5,355 bases of DNA. Origin: an uncultured Chthonomonas sp. (GTDB taxonomy: Bacteria; Armatimonadota; Chthonomonadetes; Chthonomonadales; CAJBBX01). Each line of letters begins with the position of its first letter. Within the stretch, counting starts at the first letter, position 1. The position numbers and the translations under genes were made by a program. Positions 1 to 5,355 of the stretch are shown here, in pieces. The stretch covers positions 1-5,355 of the forward strand of contig CAISOI010000430.1 of NCBI GenBank assembly GCA_903886985.1, read 5' to 3'. The notes under the pieces are model-generated. The model did not search any database. It was not told the origin of the DNA and saw only the letters and a program-made list of their open reading frames with translations.

Positions 1-2
1 AC

Positions 3-1025
3 AAAGACGAACTGGAATCCAACGAGATCACCGTGACTGATGCCCGTGCGGTTGACGCTAATGCTAAATTAGGCTCCGTTATCGAATTGGACGTAACCCC
101 TCATAATGTCGGACGTATTGATGCTCAAACAGCAAAACAGGTCTTAGTACAACGAATTCGTGAACAAGAACGCGATAAGGTTTATGACGAATATGTCGAG
201 CGAGTCGGAGAAATAATCACCGGAACCGTTCAACGTCGCGAATTCAAAAACGTCTTCATTAATCTTGGTAAAATCGAAGCGCTTCTCCCTCCACAGGAGC
301 AGGTAGACTCCGAACCGTATCGATTCAATGATAGGCTTAAGCTCTACTTACTGGAAGTCCGCAGGACACCAAAAGGCCCACAGATTATCGTCTCCAGAAC
401 GCATCCGAGTATTATCCGACGACTCTTTGAGTTAGAAGTCCCTGAAATCGCAGATGGAATAGTGACCATTAAGTCGGTCGCTCGTGAACCAGGCGCGCGA
501 TCGAAGATCGCAGTCTTTTCGCGAGACGAAAAGATCGATCCAGTAGGCAGTTGCGTGGGACATCGTGGCAGCCGCGTACAGGCAGTTGTCAATGAGCTCT
601 ATGATGAAAAGGTGGACATCGTTAGATGGTGCCCTGAGATAAATCTGTTCGTTGCAGAAGCGCTTTCACCTGCAAAAGCGGTGAAGGTCACGATCAATGA
701 AGAGACCAAGAGCGCGTTTGCAATTGTTCCAGACAATCAACTTTCTTTGGCAATTGGAAAGTCCGGACAGAATGTGCGCCTAGCGGCTAGATTGACTGGT
801 TGGAGGATCGACATTCGAAGTGAAGCTCAGGTCGCTAAAGCTGCACTGATTGCAGCCACAAGCGCCGAGGGCGGCGAAAGTACGGAAGCGACATTGTTAG
901 AAACAACCGTGGAAAATCAAGGCTATACACCTGATCCGCATGAAACCCTATTTATGGACGAAGCGGATGACAGCCTTCCAATGATTGAACTGGGCGATTT
1001 TGATCCTTCTAAATTCAAGGAATAA
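3..1025 (+). CDS. nusA: Transcription termination/antitermination factor NusA, 3' part (5' end outside window)
   Basis: NusA binds RNA polymerase and nascent RNA and modulates pausing, termination and antitermination. The frame is open to the left window edge; 340 residues are visible. The GTG at 33 is an internal valine, because the codons before it (KDELESNEITVTDARAV) continue the N-terminal RNA-polymerase-binding domain, so part of that domain is missing. In order, numbered from the codon at position 3: end of the N-terminal domain (1-67, with the typical GRIDAQTAKQVLVQRIRE stretch), S1 domain (about 69-133), KH1 (about 143-215, DPVGSCVGHRGSRVQ with GxxG at 186-189), KH2 (about 225-280, AIGKSGQNVRLA with GxxG at 252-255). 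The last 50 residues form an acidic, low-complexity tail with no recognisable acidic-repeat domain. KH1 has His at the GxxG position that is often Met in the family (GMRG). ylxR follows after 11 nt, the usual gene order. Identification is secure. Confidence 0.97.
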   Translation, partial: KDELESNEITVTDARAVDANAKLGSVIELDVTPHNVGRIDAQTAKQVLVQRIREQERDKVYDEYVERVGEIITGTVQRREFKNVFINLGKIEALLPPQEQVDSEPYRFNDRLKLYLLEVRRTPKGPQIIVSRTHPSIIRRLFELEVPEIADGIVTIKSVAREPGARSKIAVFSRDEKIDPVGSCVGHRGSRVQAVVNELYDEKVDIVRWCPEINLFVAEALSPAKAVKVTINEETKSAFAIVPDNQLSLAIGKSGQNVRLAARLTGWRIDIRSEAQVAKAALIAATSAEGGESTEATLLETTVENQGYTPDPHETLFMDEADDSLPMIELGDFDPSKFKE

Positions 1026-1036
1026 GGTCTAATCTG

Positions 1037-1333
1037 GTGAGCGAGCAGTCTCCGTCAGGAAGTCGCAAACCACGGCATGTTCCAGTAAGGACATGTGTTG
1101 CTTGCCGCACATCCGGCCAAAAGCGCGGACTAATTCGCGTAGTTAGACTGACGGATGGGTCAGTCCTCGTGGATATGTCTGGTAAAGCAAATGGCCGTGG
1201 AGCTTATCTGTGCTTTGAATTGAAGTGCATTCAACAAGCTCGTAAGCAGAAGAAATTGGATCGCGGACTAAAAGTAACTGTTCCTCCGTCAATATATGAC
1301 GAAATTGAGCAGATTGCCACAAATGAAGAGTGA
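1037..1333 (+). CDS. ylxR: YlxR/RnpM family RNA-binding protein (DUF448)
   Basis: A 98-residue protein of the YlxR family, encoded next to nusA in very many bacteria. In Firmicutes, family members are reported to bind and modulate RNase P (RnpM). Visible signatures are RTCVACR at residues 18-24, KRGLIRVVR at 29-37, and GRGAYLC at 53-59 followed by Cys64 and a basic helix (QARKQKKLDRGLK, 67-79) suited to RNA contact. The length is normal for the family (about 90-100). The GTG start at 1037 is chosen because a Shine-Dalgarno-like AAGG at 1024-1027, overlapping the nusA stop codon, lies 9 nt upstream and because it gives the expected short N-terminus before the Cys motif. It is presumably cotranscribed with nusA. 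Unusually, neither an L7Ae-like gene (ylxQ) nor infB follows; a hairpin and a convergent gene come next. Confidence 0.93.
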   Translation: MSEQSPSGSRKPRHVPVRTCVACRTSGQKRGLIRVVRLTDGSVLVDMSGKANGRGAYLCFELKCIQQARKQKKLDRGLKVTVPPSIYDEIEQIATNEE

Positions 1334-1337
1334 GAGT

Positions 1338-1357
1338 GAGCCGCCGTCTGGCGGCTC
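1338..1357 (+). terminator. Hairpin after ylxR, probable end of the nusA-ylxR operon
   Basis: GAGCCGCC (1338-1345) and GGCGGCTC (1350-1357) form a perfect 8-bp, GC-rich stem with the tetraloop GTCT, starting 4 nt after the ylxR stop. The downstream tract TTCTCAATT is only moderately T-rich, so intrinsic termination on the + strand may be inefficient. The opposite strand has no T tract after the stem, but the convergent gene stops 3 nt away, so the structure may protect or end both transcripts. The stem is read directly from the sequence; the terminator role is inferred. Confidence 0.6.
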
Positions 1358-1360
1358 TTC

Positions 1361-2845
1361 TCAATTGTGGATGAGTAATTTTTCTGCGACAAAGTTGAGA
1401 TACCCTTCAACGGTATTTTGGTCGACATATTTCACGAGCCCTCTGATTAATGGGTTCCATGATCGAATGTCTCTGGCAGGTTGATCGTCCATCTCGACAG
1501 TCTTGAGCCGCTTTGCAGTTGCATTAACAATTAATCTTCCCCCATGCTCAACGAATGTCTTAAGTATCTCCCATGTTTGCAATTCTATGGTCTCAATTGC
1601 CGGAACTACAATGGTTTCGTAGCCAGCCAGTTCTTTTGATTGCAGCCCATTCTCTTCCATCAAGTTGTCATTCGATAGTTTTAACAACTTCATGATAGAG
1701 TAATCGGATCTGCTATCGATCATGATACTTGTCGAAGGGAAGAGTACGACTGATTTTGAAGTTCTGCCTGAGGACGTTTCAGCAAATTTCGTATTTGAAC
1801 GAGCTTTTACCGAAGCATCTGTCACAAACTGAGTACCATTTGTCTTGTTGATATTTGTATATTGCAGAGTAAGATGGTGTCTTTTAATAGCTGCATGTAA
1901 TCGGGCGGATGTTATTGCGTCCCATTGGTCTGCTGGGTTAATGTCAATTCCTGTTCGGACGTACCGCAAAGCTGTCATAGAGAAATCTGGTAGAGGATTT
2001 GAAGTGGCAAACATATCAGGACGTATATGTAGAAAGAGCACCATATCAATCGATTTCTTCCGCAGTATCTCAAACATTGTCGTAATCCACTGTGCTGTGG
2101 ATTGCGATATCCACTCCTGCAGGTCAATCCAGCTACGGTCGTTTAATCGGGCTGCATAAGAAAATGGCATGGCTGAAGTAGGACATTTTACTTTTTCTCC
2201 CCAGGCATCTCGGAGCGGGCCCCCTCCTCCATATTTCTTGAGCACCCATATACCAAACTCCCGTTGCGCGAACTTGTCGCCTATCCATAGATTGAAATCT
2301 GTTGGAGACGCGGTAGGTGGAAAGAGAGTAGTATTCCCTGTTTGACTAATGTCGATGGTAATCGAGCCAATCTGTTGATTTCGGGCATATCGCTCTGCTA
2401 ACGCATTTATGAACCGTGTCGCCCGATTGCGATATTCCGTACCCCAGATAGTCGGACATCCACTTTTGTCTCCGCTGTCCAAATAAATAAAATTCTCGAA
2501 ATTCAGGTGCAGCGGATTGCGTACTCTTATAGTGATATTGGGTTTAATGTGGTGCTTAGTACAATTCTTTAGGGCTTCATCTAGCGGTTGCCAGACAAAA
2601 TTTCGGTCTGCTTTCTCAACGTCACGCCAGTCCACACATAGGTTAGCGCTCACATTAATATCTAGTGATTGGTTTGGAAAAGACCGTTTTGCAACAGGGG
2701 TTTGAACTGGTGCTACAAATGATGATATTCCTGCACAGGAACGAGAAGTGCAAAATTGGACAGACGCACCGAATGCCAATATGGTTATACAATGCCGTGA
2801 AGAAGCAAGTAACAAGATTGATTTATTTAACAGGGAGATAAACAT
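1361..2845 (-). CDS. Predicted exported GH42-like TIM-barrel protein with C-terminal GATase-like domain
   Basis: About 494 residues from the ATG at 2845; an in-frame ATG at 2863 would add MAEWSD. The later start is preferred because it gives a leader (MFISLLNKSILLLAS) without the acidic residues. Neither start has a convincing ribosome binding site. After an N-terminal hydrophobic export signal, residues 71-92 (VDWRDVE...FVWQPLDEAL) match the first barrel unit of GH42-type hydrolases, where a WxDxE strand is followed by a W..LD helix. Next come YRNRATRFINALAERY (138-153), a strand SITIDIS (161-167), a KKYGG...LRDAWG segment (203-216), and a strand-helix around 298-324. The C-terminal part has LAGYETIVVPA (406-416) and EHGGRLIVNA (433-442), typical of the glutamine-amidotransferase-like domain that follows the barrel in beta-galactosidase-type enzymes. 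The acid/base glutamate expected after the IDIS strand is not seen (SQTGNTTLF instead), so activity is uncertain. Family placement is from motif pattern only; the substrate is unknown. Confidence 0.62.
   Translation of the reverse strand: MFISLLNKSILLLASSRHCITILAFGASVQFCTSRSCAGISSFVAPVQTPVAKRSFPNQSLDINVSANLCVDWRDVEKADRNFVWQPLDEALKNCTKHHIKPNITIRVRNPLHLNFENFIYLDSGDKSGCPTIWGTEYRNRATRFINALAERYARNQQIGSITIDISQTGNTTLFPPTASPTDFNLWIGDKFAQREFGIWVLKKYGGGGPLRDAWGEKVKCPTSAMPFSYAARLNDRSWIDLQEWISQSTAQWITTMFEILRKKSIDMVLFLHIRPDMFATSNPLPDFSMTALRYVRTGIDINPADQWDAITSARLHAAIKRHHLTLQYTNINKTNGTQFVTDASVKARSNTKFAETSSGRTSKSVVLFPSTSIMIDSRSDYSIMKLLKLSNDNLMEENGLQSKELAGYETIVVPAIETIELQTWEILKTFVEHGGRLIVNATAKRLKTVEMDDQPARDIRSWNPLIRGLVKYVDQNTVEGYLNFVAEKLLIHN
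2832..2837 (+). promoter_or_regulatory. Ribosome binding site deciding the RutE-like start
   Basis: AGGGAG lies 6 nt before the ATG at 2844. It supports that start over the in-frame upstream codon at 2748, which would add 32 residues unlike the RutE N-terminus. Confidence 0.8.
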
Positions 2846-3440
2846 GTCAGACCATTCCGCCATTTCAACAGTGGCGTTAGACCAACTTTTTGTAGAGGCA
2901 CGAACCTACTATGCATGGGAGCCGAAGCCCGTCGATGAGGATCTCCTTAAAGCCATTTATGATCTTACCAAATGGGGGCCGACGAGTGCGAATTGCTGCC
3001 CTTTACGAATAGTTTTTCTAACCACAACAGACGGTAAAGCACGCTTGTTACCTGCATTGGCTGAAGCCAATAGGATCAAATCGGAAACTGCAGGAGCAGT
3101 TGCTATATTTGCATATGACACAGAATTTTACAATGAATTGCCCAAACTCTTCCCGCATGCTGATGCAAAATCTTGGTTTACTTCCAATGATACTCTTGCA
3201 ACGGAAACTGCGTTCCGAAACAGTAGCTTGCAAGCGGGGTACTTTATCATGGCGGCTCGGGCGCTTGGGCTCGATTGTGGTCCAATGTCCGGGTTCAATC
3301 CTGATGCCGTAAATGCGGAGTTTTTCCCCGATGGAAAGTTCAAAGTGAATTTTATTTGTAATCTAGGGTACGGAGACGGCTCAAAGCTATATCCACGATT
3401 GCCTCGGCTTGCTTTCGAGGACGCTGCAACCATTCTGTAA
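2844..3440 (+). CDS. rutE: RutE-like malonic semialdehyde reductase / nitroreductase-family flavoprotein
   Basis: A 198-residue protein, almost the length of E. coli RutE (196), and closely resembling it throughout. RutE reduces malonic semialdehyde to 3-hydroxypropionate with NAD(P)H at the end of Rut pyrimidine degradation; the fold is the FMN-binding nitroreductase family, usually dimeric and cytoplasmic. Recognisable blocks are LDQLFVEART (12-21), KWGPTSANCCPLRIVF (43-58, FMN pocket), YDTEFYNELPKLFPHADAKS (91-110), AFRNSSLQAGYFIMAARALG (123-142), GPMSGF (146-151) and LGYGDGSKLYPRLPRL (174-189). The start at 2844 has a good ribosome binding site. No other rut gene (rutA-D, F, G) is in view, so the pathway may differ: the enzyme could reduce another short aldehyde or quinone, or work with the monooxygenase encoded convergently downstream. 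Any promoter must lie inside the 5' end of the divergent gene; I see no strong -35/-10 pair there. Family identification is firm, substrate inferred. Confidence 0.9.
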   Translation: MSDHSAISTVALDQLFVEARTYYAWEPKPVDEDLLKAIYDLTKWGPTSANCCPLRIVFLTTTDGKARLLPALAEANRIKSETAGAVAIFAYDTEFYNELPKLFPHADAKSWFTSNDTLATETAFRNSSLQAGYFIMAARALGLDCGPMSGFNPDAVNAEFFPDGKFKVNFICNLGYGDGSKLYPRLPRLAFEDAATIL

Positions 3441-3470
3441 CTTTAAATCAAAGTAAGCATGTAAGCGGAT

Positions 3471-3540
3471 ACCGCAGTCTGTGACGGAGAAAATTTCCTT
3501 TCGATTTCCCTATTCACAGGCTGCGGTTCTTTCTTTCTTA
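3471..3540 (+). terminator. Long inverted repeat with T-rich tail between convergent genes
   Basis: ACCGCAGTCTGTGA (3471-3484) pairs with TCACAGGCTGCGGT (3514-3527): 14 consecutive pairs, 13 Watson-Crick and one G-U, enclosing a 29-nt loop. The + strand continues with TCTTTCTTTCTTA (3528-3540), a pyrimidine/T-rich tract. It lies 30 nt after the RutE-like stop codon and runs into the stop codon of the convergent monooxygenase gene. Most likely it is the intrinsic terminator of the RutE-like transcript. The minus strand has no T tract directly after the stem, so its role for the other transcript is less clear. The large loop is unusual for an intrinsic terminator. Confidence 0.65.
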
Positions 3541-4569
3541 ATGATAGCTATGTTGGATAATGAAATTGGCGAACCGCTCCATCTCCTCCAATTGTGGACT
3601 GCACTGCAAGAGCAGGAAGTCGACTCCAACTGCTTCAAACTCTTTGATTTTCTCTCTTACCACAGATGGAGTTCCGACTATTCCAGACCTCAACCCACGG
3701 TTCGAAACCGAGTAGTCTTCCAAAGAGACTTGCTGTTCTAACTGAGTTCCTGCTAGCCACTGTTTGTAATTCTCATATCCAGCTGCCGAAGATTTAACAT
3801 CAGTAATTCGGGCCAATTCTGCCTCAACTTCCTCGTCCGTTTCTCTTACAACGGAATAGGCCGCGACACCGAATTTCATAGGAGGAAGCTTCTTCTCTTT
3901 GCGTCTCCTCTTCATGTCCAAAATTCGCTCGCCAATCTTCTGCGGTGGATCGCCATGCATGACATAGCCATCGCACTTTGATGAGATGAGATCTTTAGCG
4001 GCTTCCGATTCGCCTCCTGCGTAGATAAATGGGCGCGGGCGATTATTGACAGGCTTAGGTTGTAGGACATTGTCATCTACGGAATAGTAATTCCCTTTAT
4101 ACGAAAAGTGATCCTGCCCCCAAACCCCGTCCAGAATATTCAGCCATTCAGAGGTTCTTGCATATCGATTGTCATGCTTTTCGAATTTCACGCCATACTT
4201 TGTAGCTTCGTCTGCCCACCAGGAGGATACAACATTGAGCGAAAGCCTTCCGTTTGAAATGTGATCAATATTTGCTGCCTCCTTAGCAAGGAGTGCAGGA
4301 TTGTGGAAGGTTGGGCGAACAGCAACCATGATCTCTTGTCGGGAAGTGACTGCTGCTAACGCCGCCGCCGTTGACCACGCATCGAGCGACGGGGCTTCAA
4401 CCCCTTTTATATCGTTTAGATTGAGTTCTGCTACCAATGTGAGATCAAACCCAATCTCTTCCGCACGCTTTGCGAGTTTCGAAACGTAATCCCATGTTGC
4501 AGGCATATTTTCGTCTTCAACGTTTCTGAGCCATCCGCCGAAGATTGGCAGCCAGTAGCCATATTGCAT
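3538..4569 (-). CDS. Luciferase-like FMNH2-dependent monooxygenase (SsuD/SfnG type)
   Basis: 343 residues, a full-length member of the bacterial luciferase-like (LLM) TIM-barrel family, which uses reduced FMN from a separate reductase and O2. The closest pattern recalled is the alkanesulfonate (SsuD) and dimethylsulfone (SfnG) monooxygenases: MQYGYWLPIFGGWL (1-14), KLAKRAEEIGFDLTL (31-45), AWSTAAALAAVTSR (64-77), VAVRPTFHNPALLAKEAANI (82-101), SNGRLSLNVVSSWWADE (105-121), HDNRYARTSEWL (132-143), FIYAGGESEAAKDL (181-194), GTPSVVREKI (299-308) and GVDFLLLQCSPQLEEMERF (315-333). These enzymes cleave C-S or C-N bonds of small oxidised molecules; the substrate here is not predictable. It is less like RutA. 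The ATG at 4569 is supported by AGGAGAG (4575-4581) 5 nt upstream, inside the end of the ATP-grasp gene 2 nt away, so the pair is one operon and probably translationally coupled. No dedicated flavin reductase lies beside it. Confidence 0.88.
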   Translation of the reverse strand: MQYGYWLPIFGGWLRNVEDENMPATWDYVSKLAKRAEEIGFDLTLVAELNLNDIKGVEAPSLDAWSTAAALAAVTSRQEIMVAVRPTFHNPALLAKEAANIDHISNGRLSLNVVSSWWADEATKYGVKFEKHDNRYARTSEWLNILDGVWGQDHFSYKGNYYSVDDNVLQPKPVNNRPRPFIYAGGESEAAKDLISSKCDGYVMHGDPPQKIGERILDMKRRRKEKKLPPMKFGVAAYSVVRETDEEVEAELARITDVKSSAAGYENYKQWLAGTQLEQQVSLEDYSVSNRGLRSGIVGTPSVVREKIKEFEAVGVDFLLLQCSPQLEEMERFANFIIQHSYH

Positions 4570-4571
4570 TT

Positions 4572-5355
4572 CTACTCTCCTGCTTCCGATATTAGGTAGT
4601 CCACCAGCTTCTCATGAGGGTTAAATCCAATGACATTTACTGCGTCAGCAACAAAGTTTGACAGTGCATTAACGTCGTAGTAGAGTACCGCGCCGTCGCG
4701 ATCATCCACCATGATCTCAATGCCGCCAACATCGATACCCGCGCCCTGTACTATGGCTTCGACGTTGGCAATGACTTCATTCGAAGGAGTTACCGCTTCG
4801 ACAGTCAATCCGGATTTTGGGGCATCAATGGCACAAGCAGTCCGCGCCAGAGAAACTCCAGAAGTTGTTTGGCAGATATCTGCCGGGCAGAGGTTGAAGC
4901 TGTCGCCATTTGTGTGCACGTTGATGGCGTAGAGATATTTGCCACCGAGTGTTTCTATCCGAGTAATGTATCCCGACCGTGCCGGTACGTATTCCTGAAC
5001 CTGAGCTGTAGAGTCGACACCCAAATCCACAAGCCCATCGGTAATCGCTCCCTGAAGAGCTTGCGCCGAATCGTAACGCACAATTCCCGCGCCGCTCCCA
5101 CCAACATTTGCTTTCACAACGATGGGGAACCGTAAACCCGCCGATGCGGGAAGTGCCATCTCGGGGTGATTAATAACCCGTGCTTTGGGATACGAAATTC
5201 CAAGTTGTGTAAACAGGGCAAGTTGCAGAGCTTTGCTCGTCTCGTAATCGTAAGCCTTCGAACCGTTGATTACCCTCAAACCTGTTATTTCCGTTTGAGC
5301 AAGAAATGACTTTGTGTAGAAAGTGGAGTTGCCACCACCGCGCAAGTAGGCTGAG
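4572..5355 (-). CDS. ATP-grasp (RimK-like) ligase, 5' end outside window
   Basis: Cytoplasmic ATP-grasp enzymes join a carboxylate, through an acyl-phosphate, to an amine or thiol. The frame stays open through the right edge; the TTG at 5345 is an internal leucine, since SAY precedes it in frame. Numbered from that TTG, 257 residues are visible: VINGSKAYDYETSKAL (25-40, end of the preATP domain and first nucleotide-binding lysine K38), FPIVVKANVGGSGAGIV (73-89, second lysine K78 and glycine-rich loop), VQEYVP (116-121, adenine hinge), Arg129 in YITRIE, GGIEIMVDD (207-215, E210) and YYDVNALSNFV (222-232, D224 and N226), the last two being the metal-binding strands. RimK relatives usually have D then ExN; here it is E then DxN. 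Probably only a few dozen N-terminal residues are missing. The RimK subgroup is an impression from motif layout; the amine and acid substrates are unknown. The downstream monooxygenase gene starts 2 nt after its TAG stop, so the two act together. Confidence 0.85.
   Translation of the reverse strand, partial: SAYLRGGGNSTFYTKSFLAQTEITGLRVINGSKAYDYETSKALQLALFTQLGISYPKARVINHPEMALPASAGLRFPIVVKANVGGSGAGIVRYDSAQALQGAITDGLVDLGVDSTAQVQEYVPARSGYITRIETLGGKYLYAINVHTNGDSFNLCPADICQTTSGVSLARTACAIDAPKSGLTVEAVTPSNEVIANVEAIVQGAGIDVGGIEIMVDDRDGAVLYYDVNALSNFVADAVNVIGFNPHEKLVDYLISEAGE
4575..4581 (-). promoter_or_regulatory. Ribosome binding site of the monooxygenase, inside the ATP-grasp gene
   Basis: On the minus strand, AGGAGAG is followed directly by the TAG stop of the ATP-grasp gene and then by AA and the ATG of the monooxygenase. 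Ribosomes finishing the ligase stop on top of this site, which favours coupled translation. Confidence 0.8.

Noticed and set aside
33..35. GTG at 33 as the start of nusA
   Set aside because: The frame is open upstream to the window edge and encodes NusA N-terminal domain sequence, so this is an internal valine.
1362..1371. CAATTGTGGA repeated at 3589-3598
   Set aside because: A 10-base match within two different coding sequences, with no further similarity around it; consistent with chance.
1845..2159. 104-residue + strand open frame
   Set aside because: It is antisense to the exported-protein gene and has no ribosome binding site or recognisable motif.
2756..2793. TTGGAC and TACAAT as a promoter for the RutE-like gene
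   Set aside because: The spacing is 26 nt, far from the optimal 17, and no alternative -35 lies at the right distance from TACAAT.
3128..3433. 101-residue minus-strand open frame
   Set aside because: It lies entirely antisense to the well-supported RutE-like gene.
3481..3741. 86-residue + strand open frame
   Set aside because: It is antisense to the end of the monooxygenase gene, begins inside the hairpin and resembles no family I know.
3538..4569. Assignment of the monooxygenase as RutA
   Set aside because: A RutE neighbour made this tempting, but the N-terminus and the HDNRY, AGGESEAAKDL and C-terminal GTP...GVDFLL blocks fit SsuD/SfnG better than RutA.
5343..5345. TTG at 5345 as the start of the ATP-grasp gene
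   Set aside because: In-frame codons continue to the window edge, and the family needs an N-terminal region before this point.

Overview
The window is bacterial chromosomal DNA of moderate GC (roughly 45-50% by eye). It holds one core-gene block followed by an accessory block. Two of the six genes are cut by the window edges. I cannot assign a phylum with confidence. NusA is clearly bacterial and ends in a short acidic tail instead of the acidic-repeat domains of many Proteobacteria. That fits many non-proteobacterial lineages (Armatimonadota-like is a guess only).

Region 1 (1-1360, + strand): the 3' part of nusA and a complete ylxR/rnpM gene, 11 nt apart and evidently one operon. A perfect 8-bp hairpin follows ylxR almost immediately. 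The usual next gene of this operon, infB, is not there; a convergent gene begins at once.

Region 2 (1361-2845, - strand): a predicted exported protein with features of a GH42-like TIM barrel followed by a glutamine-amidotransferase-like domain. It is probably a carbohydrate-related protein, but I do not see the expected catalytic glutamate.

Region 3 (2844-3440, + strand): a RutE-type nitroreductase-family malonic semialdehyde reductase homologue. It is divergent from the exported protein, and the two probable start codons lie in the same CATG.

Region 4 (3441-3537): a 14-bp inverted repeat followed by a T-rich tract, probably the terminator between two convergent units.

Region 5 (3538-5355, - strand): a tightly coupled pair, a RimK-like ATP-grasp ligase (cut at the window end) and a luciferase-like FMNH2-dependent monooxygenase of the SsuD/SfnG type. 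They are 2 nt apart, with the monooxygenase ribosome binding site inside the ligase gene.

How they may work together (inference): the ATP-grasp enzyme and the monooxygenase very likely act in one pathway, perhaps conjugation or modification of a small acid linked to oxidative C-S or C-N cleavage. The RutE-like reductase could remove an aldehyde product, as RutE does after the RutA monooxygenase in pyrimidine degradation, or supply reduced flavin. No other rut genes, sulfonate transporters, tRNAs, CRISPR arrays or transposases are visible.
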